Source: Candidatus Uhrbacteria bacterium
GTDB lineage: Bacteria; Patescibacteriota; Patescibacteriia; UBA9934
NCBI GenBank assembly: GCA_030688135.1
Contig: JAUYIW010000026.1
Location: 1 to 8,685 of the forward strand
Reading direction: 5' to 3'
Length of the DNA: 8,685 bases
A program made the position numbers and the translations under genes. Below the pieces are notes generated by a model that saw nothing but the letters and a program-made list of their open reading frames with translations, did no database searches and was not told the origin of the DNA. Each line of letters starts with the position of its first letter. Positions within the stretch are counted from its first letter, which is position 1. Shown here piece after piece: positions 1 to 5,852 of the stretch.

Positions 1-508
1 TATGGTCATCATGAATCATCATGTAATTCTCAACGATTTTCTTAGCATGCGGAAGCTTACCAAGAGGCGTGCGCCTATAAACAGGTATCATTAGAGTCGG
101 TAGTCTGTAGCAGGTATGTTGCAAAGTGCCGTCCGGATTCAAAAGCTGAGGACCAGCAATACCAACGCTAGGATTCGCATCCATAAAACGCGTTAACTCT
201 TCAAGCGAGCCAGGAAGTACAACTATGTCCGGATTAAAGATAAGCACATAACGGCCTCTTGCTCTACTAATCCCTTGGTTCATACCTCCCCCGAATCCAA
301 GATTGCGTGCCATAGGAAAGTATCGCGCCTCTGGAAACTCAGCACTAAGAACGCTGTGCAATCCAGCTGCCGGATTGTTGTCTACTATTATAATCTCAAA
401 CTGAAGCTTTGGTGCTGCACGTCGAATACTACGCAGTGTTTGGCGCAACACTCCAGATTCAAATGTATGAACTATAACAATTGATAAATCTAATTCACTT
501 TCCAACAT
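1..508 (-). CDS. Family 2 glycosyltransferase (rhamnosyltransferase-like), C-terminus cut by window edge
   Basis: Reading the minus strand from the ATG at 508 gives 169 uninterrupted codons that run off the left edge. The protein has the N-terminal half of a GT-A fold of family GT2: a first strand SIVIVHTF (residues 9-16), the nucleotide-sugar aspartate in IIIVDNN (40-45), ARNLGFGGGMNQGI (67-80), and the metal-site region FNPD (91-94) followed by VGIAGPQLLNPDG. These motifs are typical of WbbL-like sugar transferases that extend O-antigen or other surface glycans from dTDP- or UDP-sugars; the acceptor and sugar cannot be told from sequence. The C-terminal half with the usual E-D motif lies outside the window. 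The start overlaps the end of the upstream glycosyltransferase gene by 14 nt in another frame, which suggests translational coupling. I see no Shine-Dalgarno before it. The family call is secure; the exact start is less so. Confidence 0.9.
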   Translation of the reverse strand, partial: MLESELDLSIVIVHTFESGVLRQTLRSIRRAAPKLQFEIIIVDNNPAAGLHSVLSAEFPEARYFPMARNLGFGGGMNQGISRARGRYVLIFNPDIVVLPGSLEELTRFMDANPSVGIAGPQLLNPDGTLQHTCYRLPTLMIPVYRRTPLGKLPHAKKIVENYMMIHDDH

Positions 509-1541
509 ATTGTCTAATTGCTTTTTCTGGTACCTTTGCGCCTTGGCGAATCAATTTACGCCTTTTTAACATTTTGGGCAAATACGAACTCATTCCAAAT
601 ATTCGTCTTCGAGTTTCTGACTCAAAAAGAATTCCGTAAAAAACCCTTATACCTTCATTGAATGCCACTCTAACAATTGACAATATTAAGCTTAAAATTG
701 TTAAGTTCTTAATAAGTGTAAAAAGTTGATTGCGCGTAGAAAGTGCTGCAGTAAAAGGTCGCTGACCTCGACGGTTCTTTATGCGACTAAGTAGTGACTG
801 CTTTTCTGCTCCGTACATACCCCTGTAGTGATAACCAATCGCAGCAGGAACAAATCTAGATTCCCAGCCTAATTTACGCATCCGCCAAGCTAAATCACAA
901 TCTTCTTTATATGCAAAAAAATCACTATCAAACACCGTACCTTCAAGCATAGCATCGTTCAACGCTTCTAGACGATACAGTGCCATGGTTCCGCTTGGTC
1001 CAAATATATCAGTAGCAGTATCGTACTGCCCTTTATCTATTTCTCCTGCCCCGCGATCGGTCATGCGCCAGTTCTTATGAAGGCGTAGCCCCGTTGTATC
1101 TATAACATCTGACTTAATGGTGTCTTGTAAAACTTCATCGCCCATTCTTTCGCCAAATGCCCTATAGAGCTTTGGTTGCACTGCGCCAAGCTTTGGATTT
1201 GCCTCGAGCGCCCCAACTAACTCCTCAAGACAATTTGGAGCTAAAATCATGTCTGAGTTCATGATTAGGATGAACGTATTCTTTTCATCATCTTTAGTAA
1301 GGCGATCAAATGTAAATCTAAACAGCTGATTAAATCCACCTGCAAAACCATTATTTTTTAAATTCCTAGATACCAAAGTATGAGGGTGGTATTGCTGAAT
1401 ATACTCTACAGTTTCGTCAGTACTACCGTTATCTAAAATTCTAAGTAAAAAGTTCTTATATGTCTGATTTTCTAATGATTCAAAAAGATCAGGAAGATAC
1501 TTCCGGTCGTTCCAGGTTAACATGTGTGCAATGATTGGCAT
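495..1541 (-). CDS. Family 2 glycosyltransferase
   Basis: 348 residues, complete. GT2 motifs in order: first strand PIIAHMLTWND (2-12), ILDNGSTDET (35-44) with the nucleotide-binding Asp, NNGFAGGFNQ (63-72), MNSDMI (94-99) as the DxD-like metal motif, and FFAYKEDCDLAWRMR (208-222) containing the ED pair expected for the catalytic base, then GYHYRG. A hydrophobic stretch at about 277-305 with basic flanks may anchor the protein at the membrane, and the C-terminal tail is strongly basic. Likely role: adding a sugar (rhamnosyl- or similar) to an envelope polysaccharide from a nucleotide-sugar donor in the cytoplasm; the substrate is not determinable. It is followed with a 14-nt overlap by a second GT2 gene, so the two probably form an operon for one glycan. 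No Shine-Dalgarno precedes the ATG; a -10-like box lies 9 nt upstream, so translation may be almost leaderless. The stop is TGA. Confidence 0.93.
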   Translation of the reverse strand: MPIIAHMLTWNDRKYLPDLFESLENQTYKNFLLRILDNGSTDETVEYIQQYHPHTLVSRNLKNNGFAGGFNQLFRFTFDRLTKDDEKNTFILIMNSDMILAPNCLEELVGALEANPKLGAVQPKLYRAFGERMGDEVLQDTIKSDVIDTTGLRLHKNWRMTDRGAGEIDKGQYDTATDIFGPSGTMALYRLEALNDAMLEGTVFDSDFFAYKEDCDLAWRMRKLGWESRFVPAAIGYHYRGMYGAEKQSLLSRIKNRRGQRPFTAALSTRNQLFTLIKNLTILSLILSIVRVAFNEGIRVFYGILFESETRRRIFGMSSYLPKMLKRRKLIRQGAKVPEKAIRQYVGK

Positions 1542-1550
1542 CGAATGAAA

Positions 1551-1578
1551 ATTCTAAATCCTAGTATCTCGTTCACAA
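1551..1578 (-). promoter_or_regulatory. Candidate promoter for the glycosyltransferase pair
   Basis: On the minus strand TTGTGA (1578-1573, 4 of 6 matches to TTGACA) is followed after 16 bp by TAGAAT (1556-1551, 5 of 6 matches to TATAAT). The expected transcription start is only a few bases before the ATG at 1541, so the mRNA would be leaderless or nearly so, in line with the absence of a Shine-Dalgarno. This is inferred from the sequence only. Confidence 0.4.
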
Positions 1579-1685
1579 AGTGTAGTCCAGATCGTAGATT
1601 TTGACCAGTCTAGCGTATATTTCTACCTGATTGACTTTATGCAACATCTAAAGCCTAAATCGTACTGAAATCCTTATGATCCCTT

Positions 1686-1719
1686 AAAAAAACGCCCGGC
1701 CATACTATGTGGTCGGGCG
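1686..1719 (-). terminator. Intrinsic terminator of the His-rich protein gene
   Basis: Inverted repeat 1693-1702 / 1710-1719 (10-bp arms, 7-nt loop, one A-C mismatch in the transcribed strand) with GC-rich arms. It is followed on the minus strand by seven T residues (1692-1686). It begins 7 nt after the TGA of the His-rich gene, so it closes that unit before the glycosyltransferase pair. Confidence 0.85.
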
Positions 1720-1726
1720 AAGATGA

Positions 1727-2371
1727 TCAGCGCTTGCGCTTGTGATGCGCACTGCTCTGATGGTGCTGCTCGGCAGGAGGTGCCTGCTGAGCTTGCGTTG
1801 ACTGCTGATGTGAACTCGCCGGACGTGCCGTACTGTGAGACTGCGCCGAACTCGCAGGTTGCGATGCATGATGCGAAGGCGACTGATGCGTTGCCGTCGA
1901 GGCATTGCGCGCAGGCACATGATGTGCCGAACTTGCAGGTCGCGACTCTTGGTGCGCAGGCGCATAGCGCGACGGCGCTGGCCGAGTATGCGCCGAATAG
2001 TGCAAAGGTGCCGGACGCGACGCGTAGTGACGCGCAGTGCCGTGCATCAACACCACTCCTCGCGGTGGCACTCTCCAATAGCTTGGCGCATACCTGGCAT
2101 GCCAGTGATTGCAGCCGTGGTAGTGCACATGCGCAAGCGTCATTCCCCGGTAGTAGTGATCACAGCCCTCGTGATGGACATGCGCGTAGTGTGCGTGTCC
2201 AAAGGTGCAGTAGTCACTTCCGAACCAGATCGGATGGCCGTCGAGACAAAGCCCGATCAACACCCCTCCGACGTTCACGCCGACTCCGACGCTCACGAAT
2301 CCGCCAGCCGCTGCCTGTGGCGCTGCGAGCAAAAAACTCACCAAAAACAGTACCAAAACCCTTATTTTCAT
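1727..2371 (-). CDS. Secreted histidine-rich protein, unknown function
   Basis: 214 residues, not a family I recognise. An N-terminal signal peptide is clear: basic MKIR, a hydrophobic core VLVLFLVSFLLAA, then an AxA-type cleavage site near residue 22; no lipobox. A glycine/valine-rich stretch (23-40) follows. The next part holds four cysteines (42, 55, 70, 87) and a 17-residue near-repeat: AHVHHEGCDHYYR (63-75) and AHVHYHGCNHWHAR (80-93). The last 120 residues are low complexity, rich in His, Ala, Ser, Pro and Gln, ending in KRKR. I count 28 histidines (about 13%), so binding of Zn, Ni, Cu or haem outside the cytoplasm is plausible but unproven. The start is fixed by a strong ribosome site (GAGGAG, 7-nt spacer) and the signal peptide. 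The gene has its own promoter and terminator and is visibly GC-richer than its neighbours, which suggests separate acquisition. Long open frames in other phases here follow from the CAT/CAC-rich composition. Confidence 0.85.
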   Translation of the reverse strand: MKIRVLVLFLVSFLLAAPQAAAGGFVSVGVGVNVGGVLIGLCLDGHPIWFGSDYCTFGHAHYAHVHHEGCDHYYRGMTLAHVHYHGCNHWHARYAPSYWRVPPRGVVLMHGTARHYASRPAPLHYSAHTRPAPSRYAPAHQESRPASSAHHVPARNASTATHQSPSHHASQPASSAQSHSTARPASSHQQSTQAQQAPPAEQHHQSSAHHKRKR

Positions 2372-2378
2372 TTTAATT

Positions 2379-2384
2379 CTCCTC
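2379..2384 (-). promoter_or_regulatory. Strong Shine-Dalgarno of the His-rich gene
   Basis: GAGGAG on the minus strand, 7 nt before the ATG at 2371. It fixes the start and contrasts with the other genes here (ftsE, ftsX and the glycosyltransferases), which have no recognisable ribosome site. Confidence 0.85.
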
Positions 2385-2400
2385 TGTTGGGGTTACTCTA

Positions 2401-2429
2401 TTTGTACCAGAAAACTGGTGTTTTGTCAA
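2401..2429 (-). promoter_or_regulatory. Promoter of the His-rich gene with a dyad inside its spacer
   Basis: A perfect TTGACA (2429-2424) is followed after exactly 17 bp by TACAAA (2406-2401, 4 of 6), preceded by a TGn extended -10. The predicted leader is about 23 nt and carries the Shine-Dalgarno. The spacer contains a small inverted repeat ACCAG-AAAA-CTGGT (2406-2419), which could be an operator or chance. Confidence 0.75.
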
Positions 2430-2459
2430 GCTATAAAACCATGAAAATGAGAGTACTGA

Positions 2460-2608
2460 GTTTGTTAATGAGAAACTTAATTTATTGTAAAAAATGAGTG
2501 TTTATTATTCATATAACTCAGTTTATTAGCTTACGACTCAGTTTATTTTGATAATCAAACAATAAACCCAGCCGACAGACAGTAAACCTCAGCGCCACGA
2601 CAATAAAC
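2460..2608. repeat. Mirror-symmetric array of ~20-bp GTTTATT units
   Basis: This stretch between two genes has no ORF. On the plus strand GTTTATT-like cores begin at 2460 (GTTTGTTA), 2480 (ATTTATTG), 2500, 2521 and 2541, i.e. steps of 20, 20, 21 and 20 bp. On the minus strand cores start at 2608 (GTTTATTG), 2587 (GTTTACTG) and 2567 (GTTTATTG), steps of 21 and 20 bp. The three inner plus cores and the three minus cores mirror each other around 2554 exactly: each pair of start coordinates sums to 5108. The centre TTGAT-A-ATCAA is itself a small palindrome. Between cores the sequence is poorly conserved, so this is an array of conserved short sites rather than one long perfect hairpin. A related array lies between ftsE and ftsX. 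Confidence 0.75.
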
Positions 2609-2618
2609 TTCCCCACAT

Positions 2619-2746
2619 GGGGTTGTCACAAAACTCGATGATATTGACTTGAACGGGCTGGCAGTCCCTGAAACGTACTAAAACGTACGTTGAAGAGATG
2701 CCTGGGTGCCCGTGAAAGGCAAGATCGCGAGTTTTGTGACAGCCCC
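2619..2746. repeat. 128-bp inverted-repeat element, possible MITE or structured RNA
   Basis: The left end (2619-2637) reads GGGGTTGTCACAAAACTCG; the right end (2728-2746) is its reverse complement with one change (C for T). The 90 bp between hold nested complementary pairs in the right order: ACGGGC (2653-2658) with GCCCGT (2708-2713), GGCA (2660-2663) with TGCC (2699-2702), and AACGTAC (2672-2678) with GTACGTT (2685-2691) around a 6-nt loop. The whole would fold as one long hairpin. Ends of the GGGG-TGTCNCAAAA kind resemble those of several insertion-sequence families, so a transposase-less element is one reading; a 3' RNA structure for the adjacent glycosyltransferase mRNA is the other. The right arm abuts the stop codon at 2748. 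No clear target duplication is seen beyond a 2-bp AT on both sides. Confidence 0.65.
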
Positions 2747-2747
2747 A

Positions 2748-4229
2748 TTACCGCTTCTTCTTCGTTACATTAAATCCTAAATACTTGCCTATCATCATTC
2801 TTGTCTGAGCATCGATCGCAGGAAATGCTCCAAATAACACAAAGGTAACAGGCAGTAATGCCCACTGTAAAATCATAACTAACCAGTTATGCTTTTTTAC
2901 ACATTCCGGTCTATGAGGAAGTAAAAGTAGGCTTAAAAATGCTGACGCAAATACACCGGCTGTGGCAACCTGCATCATAAGTTCAAGTGTAAATGGCGAG
3001 TTTGCCACAAATGCCGTTGGTGAATTTCCAACCAAAAAGAAAGGAAGATAGCCCAACATAAAAATCAAGATTGGTGCAGTAGCCCAAGTATACATTCCCT
3101 CAATGTGATTAAATATAAATTTTAACTTTATTCGCCTTGATATATCTTTATTACCGCGGAAATGCTCAAGCATGTATGGCAAGTGTTCAACACCCCAAGC
3201 CCATCTTCTCTGTTGCTTATACAGCGCTACTAAACTTTCATAATATGTTTTACCCGTAACAGTATCCATGTTCACTGGCAAAAATACCGGTGTCACCCTG
3301 TATTCACCCTTATAATGCAAAAGTGCCTGCATAAAAATTCTAGAGTCTTCACTAACTAGGTCAGGCTCCCAATATCCAACATCTACTAACATTTGCCATG
3401 GCATTGAATGGCTTGAAAAAGTCCACATACGCTCGGGACGCACAAGTTCTGAAAGCAACCAAAATGTAGTACCAAATGCAGCCACTCGAACTGGTGCTGT
3501 AGCATCCCAAATGTTATTTGAAAAAAGAGTTAGTGGCTGAAATGAAGTTCTAGTTGGATTCGGAATAGTAAGATACAAATAACTTAAGCGAGCGAAATAC
3601 TGAACGTGCGCGATTGTATCAACATCAAAAGCTGAAACAATAATATCTTTGTACGGAATTTTTCGCTCATTTATTATCTCTTTTGCTCTTGTAGCCATCC
3701 ATTTTAAATTCGATCCTTTACCAGGAATCTCACCCTTAATACCTCTTGGATGCATAGTAAACTCAAGTGCAGCAAAAGTATTTCCAAACTCCTCTTTTAG
3801 CGCCTTTGCATATCGATTGAAATTATGTTCATCACCTTCCTCTCCTCCAACCATAACAATAAACCTATCTTTTCGATATTTACTCTGAGCCACAGCGCGC
3901 AGTGCTCCTTGCAAAATTGAAAGCTCTTCCTTGTACGTTGGAAATATTACCAAATGATAAATCTTATCGGAACGATTAAGCTTTTGATATTCATCCTCCC
4001 AATTAACTGCTATTTCATGCTTATACTGAAAATACGCTGCAGTAAGATGAATCAAAAAGTATAGAACCCTAAGCGTCCAGTAAAGATCAAAAATGATTAT
4101 AAAAGCAACAGCGGCTACTGGTATAAAAAATGAAGTGTAGATTGCGAGCACAAAAGTAGTCCAGATCAAAAGACCTGGAATCATCTCCCAAAATCGGTGT
4201 TTTCCATATTGTCCCATTACTTCTGACAT
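2748..4229 (-). CDS. Membrane-embedded family 2 glycosyltransferase (processive-type layout)
   Basis: 493 residues. Two or three hydrophobic segments at about 17-66 lead into a cytoplasmic GT2 domain: VIFPTYKEE (94-102), IPGKGSNLKWM (168-178), FDVDT (201-205, the DxD metal motif), VSEDSR (292-297, catalytic-base region) and YKQQRRWAWG (337-346, the Q-x-x-R-W signature). Three more hydrophobic segments follow (about 380-400, 415-438, 449-470), then a short basic tail. This order, with membrane helices on both sides and a QxxRW-type motif, is that of cellulose/hyaluronan-synthase-like GT2 enzymes that extend or export a polysaccharide, but the family also contains single-sugar transferases, so the product is not claimed. 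The ATG at 4229 has no Shine-Dalgarno; a perfect TATAAT lies 17 nt upstream. A mobile element is inserted about 45 bp upstream of the start, where the -35 would lie. An inverted-repeat element begins at the stop codon. Confidence 0.93.
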   Translation of the reverse strand: MSEVMGQYGKHRFWEMIPGLLIWTTFVLAIYTSFFIPVAAVAFIIIFDLYWTLRVLYFLIHLTAAYFQYKHEIAVNWEDEYQKLNRSDKIYHLVIFPTYKEELSILQGALRAVAQSKYRKDRFIVMVGGEEGDEHNFNRYAKALKEEFGNTFAALEFTMHPRGIKGEIPGKGSNLKWMATRAKEIINERKIPYKDIIVSAFDVDTIAHVQYFARLSYLYLTIPNPTRTSFQPLTLFSNNIWDATAPVRVAAFGTTFWLLSELVRPERMWTFSSHSMPWQMLVDVGYWEPDLVSEDSRIFMQALLHYKGEYRVTPVFLPVNMDTVTGKTYYESLVALYKQQRRWAWGVEHLPYMLEHFRGNKDISRRIKLKFIFNHIEGMYTWATAPILIFMLGYLPFFLVGNSPTAFVANSPFTLELMMQVATAGVFASAFLSLLLLPHRPECVKKHNWLVMILQWALLPVTFVLFGAFPAIDAQTRMMIGKYLGFNVTKKKR

Positions 4230-4246
4230 GAGGGTGAGACTAGCAA

Positions 4247-4252
4247 ATTATA
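4247..4252 (-). promoter_or_regulatory. -10 box upstream of the membrane glycosyltransferase
   Basis: A perfect TATAAT on the minus strand ends 17 nt before the ATG at 4229. I find no good -35 at 16-18 bp: that position (about 4269-4275) coincides with the target duplication and the first base of the inserted element. The TTGACC at 4265-4260 is only 7 bp away and too close to serve. Confidence 0.45.
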
Positions 4253-4274
4253 GCGTTTTGGTCAAGGTGATTAT

Positions 4275-4642
4275 GGATCATACGCAATTTGGGTGGAGGA
4301 GTCATCTAATCTGCCAGGTTAGGATTTGTTTGATCCATTTAATAAGTAGAAAGTTACCATTTCGACGAGTCTGTAGGTCGCGAGTAGAAATCTTTCGGAG
4401 ATCTCAACGAACCGCGAAAGATCTCTCGTCGTGGATTACAAGCTCCTCGAGATGGTGGGGTTCGAAAGATCTCTCGTCGTGGATTACAAGCTCCTCGAGA
4501 TGGTGGGGTTCGAAAGATCTCTCACCCGACAGCAGAAAATTAAATCGGGTTCGAGATGGTAGAAAGCAAGATATTCGCTGTTTTTACCGGTTGAGCTAAC
4601 CTTTGGCCTCTATGCATTCTCCACCCAAATTGCGTATGATCC
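4275..4642 (-). mobile_element. 368-bp MITE-like element with perfect TIRs and 8-bp target duplication
   Basis: The ends 4275-4298 and 4619-4642 are perfect 24-bp inverted repeats (beginning GGATCATACGCAATTT on either strand). Immediately outside both ends lies the same 8-mer GTGATTAT (4267-4274 and 4643-4650), the signature of a transposition event. The interior has no credible gene; the open frame across it on the plus strand only translates the internal 48-bp tandem repeat. It is therefore a non-autonomous element, presumably moved by a transposase elsewhere in the genome. An 8-bp duplication with GG-starting ends fits several families (for example IS1595, ISL3, IS6 or IS256 relatives), and I cannot choose between them. 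A second copy, inverted relative to this one and about 95% identical over the visible part, lies at 8508-8685. The insertion is about 45 bp upstream of the membrane glycosyltransferase ATG. The strand given is the orientation matching the second copy read on the plus strand. Confidence 0.92.
4415..4523. repeat. 48-bp tandem repeat inside the mobile element
   Basis: Two identical 48-bp units (4415-4462 and 4463-4510) start with CGAAAGATCTCTCGTCG and are followed by the first 13 bp of a third (4511-4523). Since 48 is a multiple of three, each unit keeps frame and gives a repeating 16-residue peptide in the spurious plus-strand ORF. The second copy of the element shows one unit and the start of another before the window ends, so unit number could vary between copies. 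Confidence 0.9.
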
Positions 4643-4688
4643 GTGATTATTATAACGGAGGAAGTAGTTAATAGGAAGTAGAAAGTAG

Positions 4689-4715
4689 AAAAAAACAGAC
4701 TTAACATTAAGTCTG
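4689..4715 (-). terminator. Intrinsic terminator after ftsX
   Basis: Perfect 8-bp stem CAGACTTA / TAAGTCTG (4696-4703 and 4708-4715) with a 4-nt loop, followed on the minus strand by seven T residues (4695-4689). It lies 27 nt past the ftsX stop and ends the ftsEX unit, so ftsX is not co-transcribed with the glycosyltransferase downstream. Confidence 0.85.
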
Positions 4716-4742
4716 CTTCAATTCAGTTCTGGGCTACTAGCC

Positions 4743-5663
4743 TTATACACGAAGATATCTCCTTATCGCAAACATTGTTGTAAAAAGTCCAAGAACTGAA
4801 AGTACTAGAAATTGACTACCAAAAATCAACAAGGCGTTGTCGAGGAAGAACTGCTGTGCGCTAAAATCAATGCCTCCAAAATAGGTAGATACCCAAGGCT
4901 CAAGCCATCTCATGCTAAGGAATACAATACCAACCATTATGGCTGTTGAAGCAGCGCTATACATAATAGCCTCGAGCAAAAATGGCCCGCGGACAAACCA
5001 GTCATTCGCTCCAACTAACTTCATTATTCCTATTTCATCGCGATGAACATAAGTTGCAACACGAATGGTATTAAAGATAATTAGTATTGCAATCAATATA
5101 AAGAATCCGGCAAGAACTAAACCGCCAATACGAATCCTATCGCTTAAATTCTGAATCTTGCTAATTACAGCCTCGTAGTCGGTGAAGTCTTTCTTTTTAA
5201 TATACCGCTGGTATTCTGGAGTTTCTATGGCCTCGAGTATAAAAGTAAAATCATCTGGAGACCATGCAGAAATCACAAGCGCGCTTCCGAAAGGATTGCC
5301 GTCTATCTCTTCGAGAGAGTCTAAAATCACTGCATCGTTTTGGTGATGCTCTTTAAAAGCTACAAGTGCATCTTCCGCTGACACAAAAGTAACATTTCTA
5401 ACTTGAGAAAGTCCTAATAAATATCCTTGTGCACTTTTTACAATATCATCTGACGTGTCTGGTTCAAAATATATTGAAACCTCAACCTTTTCTTGCACTG
5501 ATTGAACAGTTGCGCTTCCAAGAACGTTTATAAATATCAAAGCATTCACTGTAATTAATGTGAGCACGAAAACACTCATTGTGATAACCGAAAGCCAGAA
5601 GTTTCGAAAGAAATTCTGAAAGGCGAATCGTATTATTCTAAGTGCTGAGAGAAAGAATGACAT
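4743..5663 (-). CDS. ftsX: Cell division protein FtsX
   Basis: 306 residues, normal for FtsX. Layout: short cytoplasmic N-terminus rich in Phe and Arg, TM1 (about 24-48), an extracytoplasmic domain (about 50-175) containing the NPFGSALVI motif (123-131), then TM2 (about 179-200), TM3 (about 232-252) and TM4 (about 277-300). After TM2 comes the family hallmark NTIRVATYVHRDEIGIMKLVGAND (198-221), the coupling region that contacts the ATPase. FtsX is the membrane half of the FtsEX complex, an ABC-type machine that does not transport a solute but transmits ATP hydrolysis across the membrane to activate peptidoglycan hydrolases during division. Its partner ftsE lies upstream on the same strand, but 189 bp away rather than overlapping, and the gap holds a phased repeat array. 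No Shine-Dalgarno or clear promoter is visible directly before the ATG, so read-through from ftsE is the simplest route. No hydrolase gene follows; a terminator does. Confidence 0.95.
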   Translation of the reverse strand: MSFFLSALRIIRFAFQNFFRNFWLSVITMSVFVLTLITVNALIFINVLGSATVQSVQEKVEVSIYFEPDTSDDIVKSAQGYLLGLSQVRNVTFVSAEDALVAFKEHHQNDAVILDSLEEIDGNPFGSALVISAWSPDDFTFILEAIETPEYQRYIKKKDFTDYEAVISKIQNLSDRIRIGGLVLAGFFILIAILIIFNTIRVATYVHRDEIGIMKLVGANDWFVRGPFLLEAIMYSAASTAIMVGIVFLSMRWLEPWVSTYFGGIDFSAQQFFLDNALLIFGSQFLVLSVLGLFTTMFAIRRYLRV

Positions 5664-5688
5664 TGTGTGGATTTACAAAAGAAAACAG

Positions 5689-5784
5689 GTTTATTATTAG
5701 GTCGCAAGGTTTATTACTGACGACATTGTTTATTATCAGGTTGCGGAGTTTATTACTGACAGCATAGTTTACTATGATGCTGTC
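5689..5784. repeat. Phased GTTTATTA array between ftsE and ftsX
   Basis: GTTTATTA begins at 5689, 5709, 5728 and 5748, and GTTTACTA at 5767: steps of 20, 19, 20 and 19 bp. Units 1 and 3 resemble each other (GTTTATTATYAGGTYGC...), as do units 2 and 4 (GTTTATTACTGAC...), so the array is also a 39-bp tandem duplication (5689-5727 and 5728-5766, 31 of 39 identical). The last core sits in the loop of an 8-bp inverted repeat GACAGCAT / ATGCTGTC (5758-5765, 5777-5784). It shares its core and its spacing with the array at 2460-2608. It fills most of the ftsE-ftsX gap and would form part of any ftsEX mRNA. Confidence 0.8.
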
Positions 5785-5852
5785 GACCTTTACATCTGTA
5801 TATCAGTAACAATCAGTACATCGGTGGGACCCTGGCAATCAGAAGCCGGAGT

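Noticed and set aside
1723..2497. Long open frames on the plus strand and in another minus frame across the His-rich gene
   Set aside because: They have no signal, promoter or ribosome site and are full of Arg, Cys and Ala, as expected when CAT/CAC/GCG-rich codons are read in other phases. The 214-residue frame has promoter, Shine-Dalgarno, signal peptide and terminator.
4228..4599. 123-residue plus-strand ORF with a repeated 16-residue peptide
   Set aside because: It lies across the mobile element and its repeat is just the 48-bp tandem DNA unit; it starts outside the element and has no ribosome site.
4480..4610. tRNA-like fragments in the mobile element (D-arm-like GGTTAGCTCAACCGGTA, and TTCGAACCCC)
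   Set aside because: The pieces are not at tRNA spacing, there is no matching acceptor stem or anticodon arm, and the T-arm-like piece lacks its 5' stem. The same pattern recurs in the second copy simply because the element is repeated.
5689..5784. CRISPR array
   Set aside because: The conserved core is only 8 bp, the variable parts are about 12 bp and pairwise similar, and no cas genes are present. This does not fit repeat and spacer lengths of CRISPR.
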